Below, piece after piece: positions 40,388 to 52,473 of a stretch of 64,000 nt of DNA. The stretch's first letter is position 1; every line of letters starts with the position of its first letter. The position numbers and the translations under genes are program-made. The DNA lies in the NCBI GenBank assembly GCA_022457155.1, contig JAJGOT010000214.1, forward strand, positions 782,001 through 846,000. Direction: 5' to 3'. The notes under the pieces are model-generated. The model had not been told where the DNA came from. It made no database searches and saw only the letters and a program-made list of their open reading frames with translations. Origin of the DNA: Cladopsammia gracilis. Its lineage: Eukaryota; Cnidaria; Anthozoa; Scleractinia; Dendrophylliidae.

Positions 40388-40463
40388 TAGCCTCCTGCGC
40401 AGACGTCCTTAGGGCTCGTCACTATTGCGTGACGAGCCCTAAGGACGTCTGCGTAGGAGGCTA
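40388..40463. mobile_element. 72-bp minimal MITE with TA target duplication
   Basis: gcctcctgcgcagacgtcct...gcgtaggaggc is an almost perfect hairpin flanked by TA (40388-40389 and 40462-40463). The arms carry ccttagggctcgtcac. A longer copy of the same family is at 42068-42167. Confidence 0.8.
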
Positions 40464-41210
40464 GGTTTTATGAGACGTGAAAGGAAAGAAGGGACTGAGA
40501 TTAGTCACAAATAGGTGGTGTGACAACCTCAGTCATTCTAAAATTTTACTCAAAAGGCATGCAATCGTGCTTATGATATTTTAATTTTTTGGGGGAGTGT
40601 CCAAATTTGAAACCAGTTCAATTTTTTTTATTTTCCTTTGTCTGCTTGATAAAAAGTAAAAAAAGTAAACCACAACAAAGAGAAAGCTTTATATTAATCT
40701 GAATAGTTCGTTTTCACTCACGTGACAAAAAATCTTGACAACCGTTGCTACGCCGCCATATTGGTGTACCAAAGTGTAAACAAACCCGAGTCGCGTCCTC
40801 TTAATTATACGGATGTTGTTTTCAATGTAAGAGGCACTTAGATTTATTAATAGCATTTAGACTATTTGGCGAGAGACAGATGACATTCCGAACAGTGCAT
40901 CAAAGCTCCACGGAATCTCAAAACGACCAGTTTTCTTTCGTGAATCGCAGTTTCCATGATTCCGACATATATCCGAAATGCCATTTTTAAAAGACCAATA
41001 TGTCTTGTTTTATCAATATATTCTACTTACAGTCAGTGCGTTTTTCTCGTACCACTTCGGGGGAAAACCAGGTCTCGCCGACGTCTTTCGTTTTCTAATC
41101 ATTATGGGCGTTGTCTCCAATAAAGCCATTAGCTAGCCATTGTCACTGAACCAATTGGGTTATCATGTAAATGACGACACGGTTAACGGCTGTGTGGGAG
41201 ACTGGGTGGG
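40464..41210. other. No gene recognised
   Basis: Contains phrases seen in other cnidarian repeats (cgttttcactcacgtgac near 40708) but no closed element and no exon that I can support. Confidence 0.4.
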
Positions 41211-41997
41211 GGGAAGAAGACTGTCCTCGAAGGAAAGTGGGTAGATTTAAATAAGTTCTAAGACCGACATTTCGGTTTCTTTTTATTTTCAGTTCTCAGA
41301 ACATGGCGCATGCCTCTTTAATTTTCTTGTAATGTTATTTGATAACGGATGCGTACATCCCGCTACGTGGCTACATGTACTTTATGATATCCTCATTTGA
41401 TCATTCTGATAAAACCTCGCTTTGTATATTCGAGAAAATAAGAAGACGGTGAACATTTATGACCGCAGTCAGGAGCCGATTAATCGGCTCCTGTCCCAGG
41501 TCGTCAGTAGGCTTATGAATATATTTTTCTCTAAACTATAATGTTAAAGGTTTAAATAAGAATTGACCCCGATTAATTCAGGAGCCAAAACCGACGAAAA
41601 ATTAGGCCAGCAATAAAAAAAAAAAAAAAAAAAAAAATGACTCGTGACCTGTCTGACATAATAAATCGACAGAAGCCAACGAAATAATCAACCTCGTTCC
41701 CAGAGAGAGGATGAGAAGAAGTGATACCCTGGGGACGACGTTGGGAAAGAATATCTTTCTGAAAGTGAAAGAGTTAAAAAAGGGAAAATTGAGAACGGCG
41801 TAGTCTGGCATTTAGAGGGCTCGAAGCTAGCGTGCAACATAATTCCGTTATTCCGTTACCATAGCTACAGAACGACTGATGAATAAATGAAGGTTTATTA
41901 AATTCCTCATTTTTATGTCGATATAAATAAGTGACAGTTAAAATCACGGAAAATCGTCTGTTGATAATCTCAATAATTTCTCTTTAAATGAGTTTGG

Positions 41998-42547
41998 TTA
42001 AAGTGCCTATCACCCCTAGAAAGTTATTTTCAGAATCAACTCTATGTACTACAACTGCATGTAATAGTAGCCTCCCACGCAGACGTTCTTAGGGCTCGTC
42101 ACGCAATCTTTCCTCCCCCGAGGAAAGATTACGTGACGAGCCCTAAGGACGTCTGCGTAGGAGGCTAATTGAATAGTTGAATGGCAAAATATTTCTTGTT
42201 TTGAATGTCGCGTTGGTGAGTTATAGAGATTTGAATTTACAAAATGCTAATTAGATGACGTCAATCCGGAAATCATTTATTATACAACTACTTGTTTTTA
42301 CCTCCAAGTAACATTTTTTACGAATCAATTGACTATCCACAGTTTATTTTTAGTATTTACTAAATTCATTATCCTCTCTCTGGCAAATGGCAAATAACCG
42401 AGTTGACATCATCTAATTAGCATTTTGTAAACTCAAATCTCGATAACTCACGCGACGTTCAAAACAAGAAATATTTTACCATTCAGCTATTCAATGTACA
42501 TAGAGTTGATTCTGAAAATAACTTTCTAGGGGTGATAGGCACTTTAA
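41998..42547. mobile_element. TTAA-flanked 542-bp MITE containing a nested MITE
   Basis: Termini agtgcctatcacccctagaa and their reverse complement ending at 42543 are flanked by TTAA at 41998-42001 and 42544-42547 (piggyBac-type). The arms extend about 200 bp. The left arm is interrupted by the TA-flanked element at 42068-42167, so that one inserted later. Confidence 0.8.
42068..42167. mobile_element. 96-bp TA MITE nested in the TTAA element
   Basis: The hairpin gcctcccacgcagacgttct...gcgtaggaggc is flanked by TA. Its loop adds tttcctcccccgaggaaa relative to the 72-bp family member at 40388-40463. Confidence 0.8.
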
Positions 42548-42913
42548 AGAATAGTTCCCACAGGTCAAACAATAAATTATAAACAAGCAAAATTAGCCTC
42601 AGACTAATGCGGATTTAGCAATTGCGGTCGGTGACTATATGCTAGTAAGAGTTCTTCAGTAAACCGTCACTTCCAAGTTTATAGGGATTACATCAGTCCT
42701 TTTGGTTGAGAGGAAAGGCATGTACAACAACAGCGATAGGTTTATTCAGGGAATTTATACTACTGGCTGAGAAATTTCTGAAATGTGACCTGCTGAGACG
42801 AGCTGTATTTCAGCCTAACTTGAAATATTACAGTTGCCGTGGCAACGGAGACGGCTTTGTCTTGTTGTTGAAACAATGGCGAATATAGCTTTACCGAGTT
42901 TGCCTGACAGCAA

Positions 42914-43205
42914 TGAAATACAGTGGCGGATCTAGGGGGAGGGTCGGGGGGGTCCGGACCCCGCTATCAGACCTGTGTCTCCCATGTGGTTCATAAAAAT
43001 AATAGAATAAAATCGTTTTATACGTAGTCGTTTCACTTCCACCAATTGACTGATTGTCAAGTTTTTTACTTAACAAACGCTTTTTGACTCTCAGGAATGC
43101 CGTAAATGGCGTTTTAGAGGGTAAAATCGGGAAAAATTTCCCGGGGACATGCACCCGTACCCCCCCCCCCCCTTTCAGAAATTCCTAGACCGCCCCTGAA
43201 ATACA
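42914..43205. mobile_element. hAT-like MITE with 9-bp direct flanks
   Basis: Ends gtggcggatctagg and cctagaccgcccc are imperfect inverted repeats. The direct repeat tgaaataca flanks them (42914-42922 and 43197-43205). The cagtggcggatc type of end recalls hAT elements, which make 8-bp duplications, so one of the nine bases may be chance. Internal length 274 bp, with a C-rich run near 43160. Confidence 0.65.
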
Positions 43206-44310
43206 ATAACCAAAGGAAAGTGCAGAAATTGCCAACATGAAAAAAGGTATAAAGACCTATCGGGTGGAAGAAAAGGATACGATGCGTATAGTTTTAGTTA
43301 CGATGTCAGAAAACTCGACGAGCAAATGGAGACGTTCTTCGCCGAAGTGAGTGAAAGTCAAGGATGGAGCGGCTCGTGATATTTGGGACGATTTTTTTAC
43401 CCCAAATTCTTCGCAGGAACCATTGTATTACCTATACTAATTCCTTTTACTATTACTGAAATAAAGTTTCTGCCATTGAACAACATAGATGGAGAAAGCA
43501 AACAGATAAGACTGAGTTTGCTTAAACAAATCTTCCGTTATGAAAAGGCAGTTTTATTGAAAGGCCATATCGTCCGGTTTTTTACTAAAGAAACGACTTT
43601 CCGTCTTCGTTGGGTTGTAGGATGTACACTTATAAGGAATCCCTTTACAATGCGCCCTCAAGTTTGCCTTCAAGTCTGTTTTACAGACTTTTAAGTTTAA
43701 TGATATGAACAAATTTTACAGAATTTAATTCTATTCCCAAAAGATTTGCCTGGAAAAACTGAAGAGGCTAGAGAAAAATATGCATCATCAAAATTCCTGG
43801 GTTTAAATTTTCTATCTTAGCGAAAAAGCGCGCTTCTGGGAACGCAGTGAAGCAGTTCAAAGTGTGTTATATGAACACTATCACGTCAACCAAGTGGATG
43901 AAGGGCGGGGGTTGCGGGCTGTGAAGGAAGGCGAGCCTTAAAGATGCATCTATGGGTGTTAATCTTAAGTTTGTTGTTGCATATTTTTAGTTTCACTAAA
44001 GCTTTCCTATGAGGATCTTTCCTAGAGGAAGAAAGCTGTGCTTGTTTGAGAAGAAGGAAAGTGGACATGGAAAGAATTAGATACGTTCTAAGACCGTCAT
44101 TGACTATTCTAGGAAGACCACGATACCTTTGCACTCCTGCTTGCCTCTTTAATTTTCTTGTGATGTTATTTAATAAAGGATACGTGCATACCGCTACATG
44201 CCTACATATACATTATGATAGCTTCATACGATTTTTTTTCTAATAAATCCTCGCTCTATATATTCGAGGAAACAAGAAGACTGTGAATATTTTTGATCCC
44301 AGTGAGGTTG

Positions 44311-44484
44311 TTCTCTATTTTCAAATTGCCCAAAATACACTTTGTTTGCCCCCCAAATTTTGCATAAACTATTGTTTTGAAATGCTCTTGGGAATATGCA
44401 GTCCTCCCTAGAGCATTTACAAACAATAGTTTATGCAAAATTTGGGGGGCAAACAAAGTGTATTATGGGTAATTCGAAAATAGA
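44311..44484. mobile_element. Foldback MITE (ccccccaaattttgcataa family), copy 2
   Basis: The arms match 25001-25177 almost base for base (tttgccccccaaattttgca on both sides). The loop differs mainly by the orientation of the short central sequence. Confidence 0.7.
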
Positions 44485-44803
44485 TTAATTAGTGGTCTCA
44501 GTTCACAGCTGAAACCTAAATTGAACTCGCAACCAAAACAGTTTCGCTTAACGATAACTGCTGAACGAAAACTATGCTGTAAATTAAAATACTAGCTAAA
44601 AGGGAGAAAAAATATGAAATTTTGTCTAAACTATTAGTTTATCTAAGAATTGATCCTGATACGATTCCGAAACAACAATTCTTAGGAGTGATCGATCGTT
44701 CTGAAAAATAAGGCCAGCGGTCAGTTCTAACTCGTGATAAATCAACAGAAGAGAAGGAAAAGAATCTTTTTAAAAATTGAGGAACGGCGTAGTTTGCCCA
44801 TCT

Positions 44804-44949
44804 GGCCCCGGTTTTTCAAAAGATGGATAGCGCTATCCACCGGATAAATCACTGTCCAGTGGATAACCAATTGGTTTTGTTAATACTTATCCACTGGATA
44901 GTGATTTATTCGGTGGATAGCGCTATCCACATTTTGAACAACCGGAGCC
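44804..44949. mobile_element. Foldback MITE with tggatagcgctatcca motifs
   Basis: ggccccggtttttcaaaaga...ccagtggataa pairs with ttatccactgg...ttgaacaaccggagcc. Each arm contains the perfect palindrome tggatagcgctatcca. About 146 bp, no coding sequence. Confidence 0.7.
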
Positions 44950-46106
44950 TGGTATTTGGAGGACTCATAGCTAGCGTGCACAATTCCGTTACCATGGTTA
45001 CATAATGAATGGAGCTTATCTCATTTTTTATGCAAATATAAATAAGTGACAGCGAATGCAGTGCACGAAATTACGGAAAATCGTCTCTTGATTTCACTTG
45101 ATAACCTCAATAATCCCGTAAGGAATAGTTCCTGTGGGCCAAACAAGAGGGTTAACAAGCTTTTAGCTTTGCCAAGTATGTCTCAAGGGTCCCACACCCA
45201 ACGAATGGTTTCGGTATCAAATATTTGTTTTGAAGGCCTAAAATAGCCTCAGTCGAATTTGGATTCAACAGTTGCGGTGGGCAACTATTAAGGCGGAACT
45301 TAACCTAAACGCCATTCTTCCGCAACCTCTGCTGACATGGCTTTAATGGAAATATCTCGTTCACGTTTCAAGCAATCCAAAAACACTATGTTCATCCCAT
45401 GAATCTATGTTAAGGGGTGTTTTATAAATTTAATTTGGGGTGATTTTTGGGTATGTTTGGGAGGAAATAGATTTCTCAAAGGATTTGTAAAATTAGGAGA
45501 AATAAGAAATATTGAGGATTTAGTGAGATTTTAAAATTAGAATTTGTAGTTAATAATTAATAGACGGATACCAAGACTACCAAGTTAGTCCACTAGCAAC
45601 CTGGGGTGCTCTTGTGTGGGTATCAACTGTCTGTTGGTGTTCCAAAAATCATTTTCTTTCTTCTATCCCTGCCTTAATCCTCGTAAAATTTCATTCAAAT
45701 TTAGGTTGAGTCCCGCCTTAAGATAACAATATACTGTAAGGCTACGTATCTTTTACAGCATTATCGATGCGGCCCTTTGCAGATTTTACTTTTACAACTA
45801 TTAATAGTTGTTCTTCAATTAGTAAACCGTCACCTCTAAGTTTCTAGAAAATAGATGGATTTTATTTTCGTAGGGATTAAATCAGTCGTTTTGGTTCGGC
45901 GAGGAAAGGCCAACTACTTTTCTTTTTTGAAAAGGCATGTTTAACAGCAGCGATACGTTAATATATGCACCATTTATTAGATAGAAAAGAAACTGAACAT
46001 ACTGAGTTTGCGTGAACAAGGCAGTTTGAAAGGCCACATCACCGTTTTTATGACCACAAAAGAAACGGCTTTCCGTCTTCGTTGGTCTGTAGGATACAAC
46101 CCTGAT

Positions 46107-46732
46107 AAGGTAAAAATACAAAACTGAATGCAAGGCTGGCACTACGGCAAAGGGCAGATTTATTAATGGCCAATATTTCGACTAATAGTATTAGTCTTCC
46201 TCAGGGCCAGGGCTATACTGAAAGAAAATATTGTAACGGCTTCTCAAATTTGAAAATTACATGGTTACAAATGATTGGCTAATATATGACATGTAGACAG
46301 CGCACTTGTAACATAAGATAAAAATAATATATGACATATATAGTGAGTTCAGCGATCGTTCCTTCGGTTAATGCCTTCTGGTGACAAAGTATTCCCTCTA
46401 TGAATTAAAAAGGCCTCGCGTGCTTTTCGACGGGAAGCATTGATGGTAGGCTGCAGTTCAAGCGGGATGAGTCTCACGTCCGCGGAAGAGTGGCCTGGTA
46501 AGTTGAAATGTGTAGGGACCGCTGCTGTGGAGTTGGCGTGATGTGTCATATATTAGCCAATCATTTATAACCATGTAATTTTCAAATTTGAGGAGCCGTT
46601 ACAATATTTTCTTTCAGTATATCCCTGGCCCTGAGGAAGACTAATACTATTACATTGTAGTCGAAATATTGGCCATCAATAAATCTGCTCTTTGCCGTAG
46701 TGCTACCCTTGCATTCAGTTTTGTATTTTCAT
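46107..46732 (-). mobile_element. Penelope-like element fragment with inverted terminal repeats
   Basis: Inverted arms of about 180-190 bp (aaaatacaaaactgaatgca ... ggccaatatttcgact) flank a minus-strand open segment (46549-46349). This reads THFNLPGHSSADVRLIPLE and REAFLIHRGNTLSPEGIN, typical of the C-terminal region of Penelope-like proteins after the GIY-YIG core. Terminal repeats in inverted order are usual for such elements. The arms contain a degenerate hammerhead-like string (ctgaggaagactaatac...gtagtcgaaatattgg). The rest of the protein is missing. Confidence 0.65.
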
Positions 46733-47160
46733 ATTCAAGTGACGCCTAGCACGAGATATGAGATCTTTCACAAAGAAGATCCGGCAACTACCAGCAAGTT
46801 TAATTTCTGCGTCGTATGGACCTATGCATTCAAAGGTTTTTCCTTATAAGGTATATTATATGTTTAAAGTTTAAAGTTCAATGATATAAAAATATTTCAT
46901 AAAATATACAGTAACTCCTATTCCTAAAATATATGAAATGGAAAACATAAGACTGTTAGAAAAAAATGTATTCGTCCAGAACCAATAAAATTATTCCCAT
47001 GCTAGAATTTTTTTCTTAGGGAAGAAGAGCGCTTCTGGGAACATGAAGCAGTTTTAGAGTGTGCTACATGGACAATTTCAGGTCAGCCAAGCGGATTAGT
47101 GAAGGGCGGCGGTGGTTGGGAGCTGTATAGGAAGGCGAGTCTGAAAGATGCGACACATTT

Positions 47161-48283
47161 CAATTGCGAGATCACCATTTTTTATAACAAAAATTCCACA
47201 CTTTGGGGGCCAAAATAGACGAATCAAATCTGGTCAATTCTCCGCATTTTGTGTCATGGTATATAACCCTTTATAAGGAACGCAATATTAGTCGTGTATT
47301 GATAATCATGTTCCTTCCCACGGGTGGGAATAGAAAATAGACCGCCAAATGCCACTTGTCTGTCCGGCACCTCCCTTCGGATTAAGATTGATCATGATAG
47401 ATGGATAATATAGGAGTGCTAGCTCTTAAATTAAAGCTGGATTTGGCATCTTAACCACACGAAAGCAGCATGTACAAATAAAGGCTCAACTCCTTGGTGG
47501 CATTTGAAGCTGTGACCTCCGTGAAAGATCATTCGGTTCGCTGCTGTATCGGCTGACTCCTGTAGAGAGTCCGTGTCTTTTCAGGAATAAAACGGAGTTA
47601 AAAGTTAGTATAAATTGTAGTGTCCCCGATTAGTAGTCCATTTGTGGATAGCTAGTACAATTGACACTTAATTCACTTTATTGATTGAAGGTCTGGTTAC
47701 AATCACAATTCACAAACTGAGAGATCAAAGTGGCAAAAGTAAGGCACGACAAATCCTATTCATTTTTGGGTGGGTCAAAGATCTTTGTAAGTCAATTTGA
47801 TCTCCTGATCTGAAGGTCATCAACTCTTGGGTACGTCAAAGGGCAGGGCTCCGCGACAAATCCTCGCCGTCGAAAGAGCGAGAGAAACCTTGGATAATCA
47901 AACTAGGGCCATATGGAAAGAAGAGAAATCATTGCTATGAATGTAAAGAAACATCAATGCCTTGACGAAAGTATAAGTCGATGTTATCATGTTTCACTCA
48001 TCTTGCTAGCTTGTTGCTTGTGTCTGATCGAAAAAAGAAAAACGAACTTCACGTTTTAAATACAAGCAAAAAGAAGTATAGGATAGATTGTTTTGAAAAC
48101 AATTTATGGAGTTGTCATCCGTAGAAAAAGTGCAAACTATTTCTTAAATGTTCGGAACAAACATCACGGAATCCTGTTGCCTTTTTTGCACTTAATTCCT
48201 TTCGCCATCTCTTTATTTCTTTACTCCACAGGAGACAAAGGAGATTCAAGTTTTAAATGGGTGGGTTGACGACTCAAATAATT
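47161..48283. other. No gene recognised
   Basis: A/T-rich sequence without exons or clear repeats that I can support. Confidence 0.4.
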
Positions 48284-48408
48284 AACAATTATTGGATGTA
48301 TGAGGTTGAGCACGATAGCGATAATTGTCAAGGCCAAAGTTTGTGTAACACAAACTGAGGCCTTGATAATTATCGCTATCATGCGAAAACCGAATCCAAT
48401 AATTGTTT
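48284..48408. mobile_element. MITE (aacaattattggat family), copy 1
   Basis: Ends aacaattattgga and tccaataattgtt with inner inverted arms gatagcgataattgtcaagg and partner. About 125 bp hairpin. Confidence 0.65.
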
Positions 48409-48626
48409 TATTATGCATATTCCTGAGCTGCACTTGTAAAGACAAGAGCGCGCACAAAAAAGTGATCAATGCACAGCATAAAACTATTGTCTGTAGGTAT
48501 GACGTCACTTCTACATATATAAAATTCATTGTCTGTAGGTATGACGTAACAGAAACAGCAAGCAATAATTAGATGCGTGCTTATAGCCAATCAAAATCGA
48601 TCTAGTGACACCAATGTATAATAATA

Positions 48627-48776
48627 AACAATTATTGGATGAGGGTTTTTTGTGATATCCGGAATAATCAAGGTCAAGGTAAGTGTTATCAGCCAAAGCC
48701 AAAGGCTGAGGCTGATAATACTTACCGAGACCTTGGTTATTTCGAATATCACAAAAACAGAATCTAATAATTGTTT
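48627..48776. mobile_element. MITE (aacaattattggat family), copy 2
   Basis: Same ends as the copy at 48284-48408 (aaacaattattggat...aatctaataattgttt). Arms ttttgtgatatccggaataa and aaggtaagtgttatcagcc pair with their complements around a gccaaaggc loop. Confidence 0.7.
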
Positions 48777-50777
48777 TATGATACATTGTTTTAAAGAAAA
48801 TAACGACAAACGCTCTGTCGTGATCCCGAACAAAGTTTGTTCATTTGTAGGAGAGAAGCGAGTGTTATTTGAGTCATTGAACCAATGAGCCATGGAACCA
48901 TTTAATAATGTTAGTTGTGTGAAACAATAATAACACCTATTTTCACTTTTAAATATCCCGCGCGCCGCCATTTTGAAGTTTATGACGTCATATGATTGTC
49001 TCACTTGTAAGAAAACGACGTTCTTTTGTATGCAACAATTGGGCAACCAAATGATGTCATAAATAACAGACAATTAAAATTTAGACTTTATTTCCATCAA
49101 TTTAACATCAATATAACAGTGGAGATTCCCTTTAAATGTTTCAAGCATGTTTGAACCATGGTAGTGAAATGTTTATTCAAAACAGCTTCTTCAGCATCTA
49201 AACAAGACAATCAATCACGTTATAACGGACAGTTATGGGACAAAGGTTAGGGGTGTATGTGTGATTAGTTTAGGGACCGTTCAGTTTTTTTGAGATGGGA
49301 AGGGGTGGGGGCTGGCAGGATTTGGGGTGGGGGTGCACTTCTGGCTCAAACATAGTAGGTATCCTGCTTTCTGCTGCATTGCGGAAGTAGTCTGCTTTCA
49401 GGAGGTGAGTGATGAATGGTGCTTCCCGTCTAAACAGCAGCGTTTCTACGTCTTCCACGTTTATGCACGGCTTCAGGGTTTGTTAGGTAAGGGGGATAAA
49501 CAAGACATTGGGGAATCTCTTTTGCAGTGGGATTTGCAACGGTGATATGATACACGCGTCAGGCGTTGTTTTCAAACTGTTTGAGTTTTCTGACCTTGAT
49601 TTCCAGATTTTTCACAACACATCTTACCCGGTACAGTTCCACAATGCATGCGAAGGAGAAAGGAAAGATTCTGTTTCAGACCATAGTTGCTTCCGTAAGA
49701 TAAGATAGAGAGGTTCATAGGTGAACATTATGAGAAGGGTAAGAACTACAGGGTGTTTCTAAAGTTATCATATCAATGAAAGGTAGAATAAATTTGTTCT
49801 GTTTGTTGCGAATGGAGTGGACCACCAATGGAAGATTTTTCAAAACATTTCCTGGCCATTCCTGTCCTCCGGAGTACCACTATCTTCATATCAGCAGACT
49901 CCAAATGAGAGTGCAGCTGAAACTAAGAGCGTTGCAGTGTTTGCAGACAAGTTCATTGTTATGTAAGAAAATTTGGCAAGTCGGGGGAGGGGGAGCGCAT
50001 ACCCCCCAAATCCCACCAGCCTGCCCCCTATACGAAACCAGGGGATAGTGGTTTTCGCGCGCTCTGATTGGCTAATCAAACTCGGAATAGCCCAACAACA
50101 ACTCATTCAATCTATAAGGTTAACACTGGCTCCCTTGTCTTCTTGACTTGAGTAGATCTATACATGTAAGTGCCCGCTTAATACAGGTTTTGTAGATACA
50201 ACCATTTCAGTCAACTTATAGGTGTTCGCCTCCGCTTAATAGAGGTGTCCGTTTAATACAGGTATTCTTTACAATAAACATGGGAATGTTTTGGGGGGAC
50301 TTTAGCTACTGTTTGCTTAATGGAGGGAGTAAAACTTTTATTAGCGTTCTTTCTTGATTAAAAACCATCGTATGGGTGGAAATCTGCTCACTGCCTTTGA
50401 CAAGCACTCCACAGGCGAAATTACTGGCATTTGAATAAATAATTTTGTTGTGAGCCGGGGGTATGCTTGAAAAATTGTCTTATATTGAAAGCATGCAGCA
50501 ATGTTTTCGTGGCAAAAATGAATTTCTGCCAGACAAAAACTGTCTAAATCAAATTTGGTATCCCATTCAGGAGCAACGGCGATGGATATCTGACATACAG
50601 TGTCTAGTCATAATATATTGGCCAAACTGCCTGACAACTGCACTGATAGACATTATTGAACCGACACAAGAGAAAAGTTCCCGCGTGGAAACAGAAGGAT
50701 TGGATAAGATGCGATTGATAATTGAGCAAGCCTTATCAATCCTACTTTGTTTTATTGAAATGGTGCCGGATCCGCAA
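48777..50777. other. No gene recognised
   Basis: It includes a plus-strand open frame of 133 codons (50463-50864) with no similarity I can recall; it overlaps the retroelement relic that follows and is probably not a gene. No clear splice pairs or repeats stand out otherwise. Confidence 0.4.
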
Positions 50778-51041
50778 TCACAAGTAAAACCTAGCCACAG
50801 TCAATCTTGTGGATCGGGACACAATTACTTTTTCCTCATTGATAACAAAACCGAATGCACATAAGTCGCCCTTCATGATCACATGGGCGGACGCATAGTC
50901 TGCTTTGTCAACGGAATCCTCCAAGTCCAAACCCGCATCCAAATAAACTACGGAATAAAAACATCTGGACCTCCGGTGTTTAACAAGCAGTCTTAACAAT
51001 TTAGTAAAAATATAGGGTACTGTTGGTAAACCAAACGACAA
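50778..51041 (-). pseudogene. Reverse-transcriptase fragment, DIRS-like, degenerate
   Basis: The minus strand reads FGLPTVPYIFTKLLRLLVKH then FYSVVYLDAGL and KGDLCAFGFVINEEK. This is the catalytic palm of reverse transcriptases of the DIRS (tyrosine-recombinase) kind as I remember them. The usual YLDD is YLDA here, losing the second catalytic aspartate, and the frame stops soon after. No other domain of the element is seen nearby. Confidence 0.55.
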
Positions 51042-51329
51042 GATTACATTTGATCGAGCTCAACTTTGCGAGGACGCATGCGCGCCAATTGATTTCGCGC
51101 TCTGATTGGCTAGTTTGTTGCGTGCTCACGGTAAGGCGCGTCGCACAGTAATAACTCTGAGATCAAAGATGAGCCTCTTTTTTCCAGATGGTTGAATGGA
51201 TACTGACAAAGGAATAATATTGTGTAAATCAGCACAATAAACTTCTGAAATTCTATTTCCTTGTAAGAGTTCCAAGATAGCATCAGTAGCAAAGTCGTAG
51301 CTATCTAAAGAAGAACGATTGTTCCTTGC

Positions 51330-51440
51330 ACTTCAATCTAATAATATAATAATAATAAAGCCTTTATTTAAAGAGGGTAGCACTTAATAGCCGAAGGCTA
51401 ATAAACTTGTGGCCCTCATAAAATACACAACTATTTACAG
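51330..51440 (-). mobile_element. Possible LINE/SINE 3' tail with AAT microsatellite
   Basis: aataataataataaagcctt then tttaaagagggtagcactta resembles the tail of a minus-strand retroposon (unit tail plus a conserved 3' end). No coding part is recognisable. Confidence 0.35.
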
Positions 51441-51558
51441 TCTGGCGTGAACAAACTATTTGCAGGTGGCGTGAACAAAAAAATGCGATCTTGTACCCCT
51501 CAGAAATGGTTGATAATATAACATCAGAAGCTGCGTTCGCAGAAAGGTATATGAGCTT

Positions 51559-51800
51559 TCAGCCTAGCCCTCGAACAGATGGACCGGCATTACTACTAGA
51601 GACCACTTCTCCTTTACTAACATAAAAATGTTCTACCTCAAAGAGTTGATTTTCGTCAGTCATTTCATCGTCATCCGATTTTCCGGAAATGTGGGTGGTT
51701 GGTTGGTTGGTCTGGGTCCCAGGTTGCTTAAAGACACTCCTGCATTGTGAACTCCTGTGTCCCCTATGGCCGCAGGTGAAGCTAAGTCGTCGGATGGACG
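51559..51800 (-). pseudogene. Possible gag zinc-knuckle fragment
   Basis: The minus strand reads LSFTCGHRGHRSSQCRSVFK followed by an acidic stretch and SNAGPSVRGLG. CxHRGHRSSQC is like a gag CCHC knuckle with its first cysteine replaced by serine. It has no flanking protease or RT frame, so it is at most a relic. Confidence 0.3.
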
Positions 51801-51992
51801 AGGTGTTCGATAGCCTTAACTTGTACAAAGTAAGAAGAATAAACAGATAATTGGGGAAAGTTAAGTAATGTGCCGTAGCAAATACAAACCGCAAAAACAA
51901 ACAACAAATTTAGCGTGAGCGATACTGTAGGTGCTGTTTAAGAAACTGAAAATCCAGAGGACCTTACATACTGAATAAAACTCATGCATATA

Positions 51993-52473
51993 CAGCTGTT
52001 TCGAGAAAGGTTGTCGGAAAAAAGCGCAAAAGTGCACGCGACAATCCCGAAAAATAATGTGGGATATGATCAATGAATTTTAATAAGTCAAATAAATACA
52101 TGAAACCCGCGATGCCTCGTTCGTACAGAGACGATCTTAGATGGCGGGCCATTGGGATAAATGAGTTTTTAGAATATAGCGTTGGCCTTGTCTCCTACAA
52201 CTCCTTGCATTCTAACTGTAGGGGACGTTAAAGAACCATTGAGGACGTAACAAAACCCTGGCTGTGACCACCCTCAGTGTGCAACCTTTCCCCAGGGAGG
52301 TGGGTAAAAAACAGAAACGGGGCCACAGTAATTGGCGCAAGCTGTTGTGGTGTCCCTGCCAAGTGTGGCGAAGTTAATAAAATAAAAATAAAAAAAAACC
52401 TACCCATAATACCTTTCTGGATTGTCGCGTGCACTTTTACGCTTTTTTCCGACAACCTTTCTCGAAACAGCTG
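51993..52473. mobile_element. Foldback element, arms about 55 bp
   Basis: cagctgtttcgagaaaggtt...cacgcgacaatcc at the left pairs with ggattgtcgcgtgcactttt...cctttctcgaaacagctg at the right. About 480 bp in total; the interior is unique in this window and non-coding. Confidence 0.65.

Larger units (their letters stand above)
41211..43950 (+). repeat. Tandem segmental duplication, copy A
   Basis: Colinear with 44040-47160. Shared blocks in order include gttctaagaccg, cctctttaattttcttg, attcgagaaaataagaagac, the gcgtgcaca...attccgttacca block, aaaatcgtct..tgataa, aatagttcc...aaaca, tagtaaaccgtcac, gactttccgtcttcgttgg and gcgcttctgggaac. Identity is roughly 70-85% between blocks. This copy holds private insertions at 41998-42547 and 42914-43205. 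Confidence 0.75.
44040..47160 (+). repeat. Tandem segmental duplication, copy B
   Basis: Second copy of the 41211-43950 segment, carrying its own insertions at 44311-44484, 44804-44949 and 46107-46732. None of these is present in copy A, and copy A's insertions are missing here. Confidence 0.75.

Noticed and set aside
46349..46549. Independent 66-residue gene
   Set aside because: The sequence matches the C-terminal region of Penelope-like proteins and lies between inverted terminal repeats.
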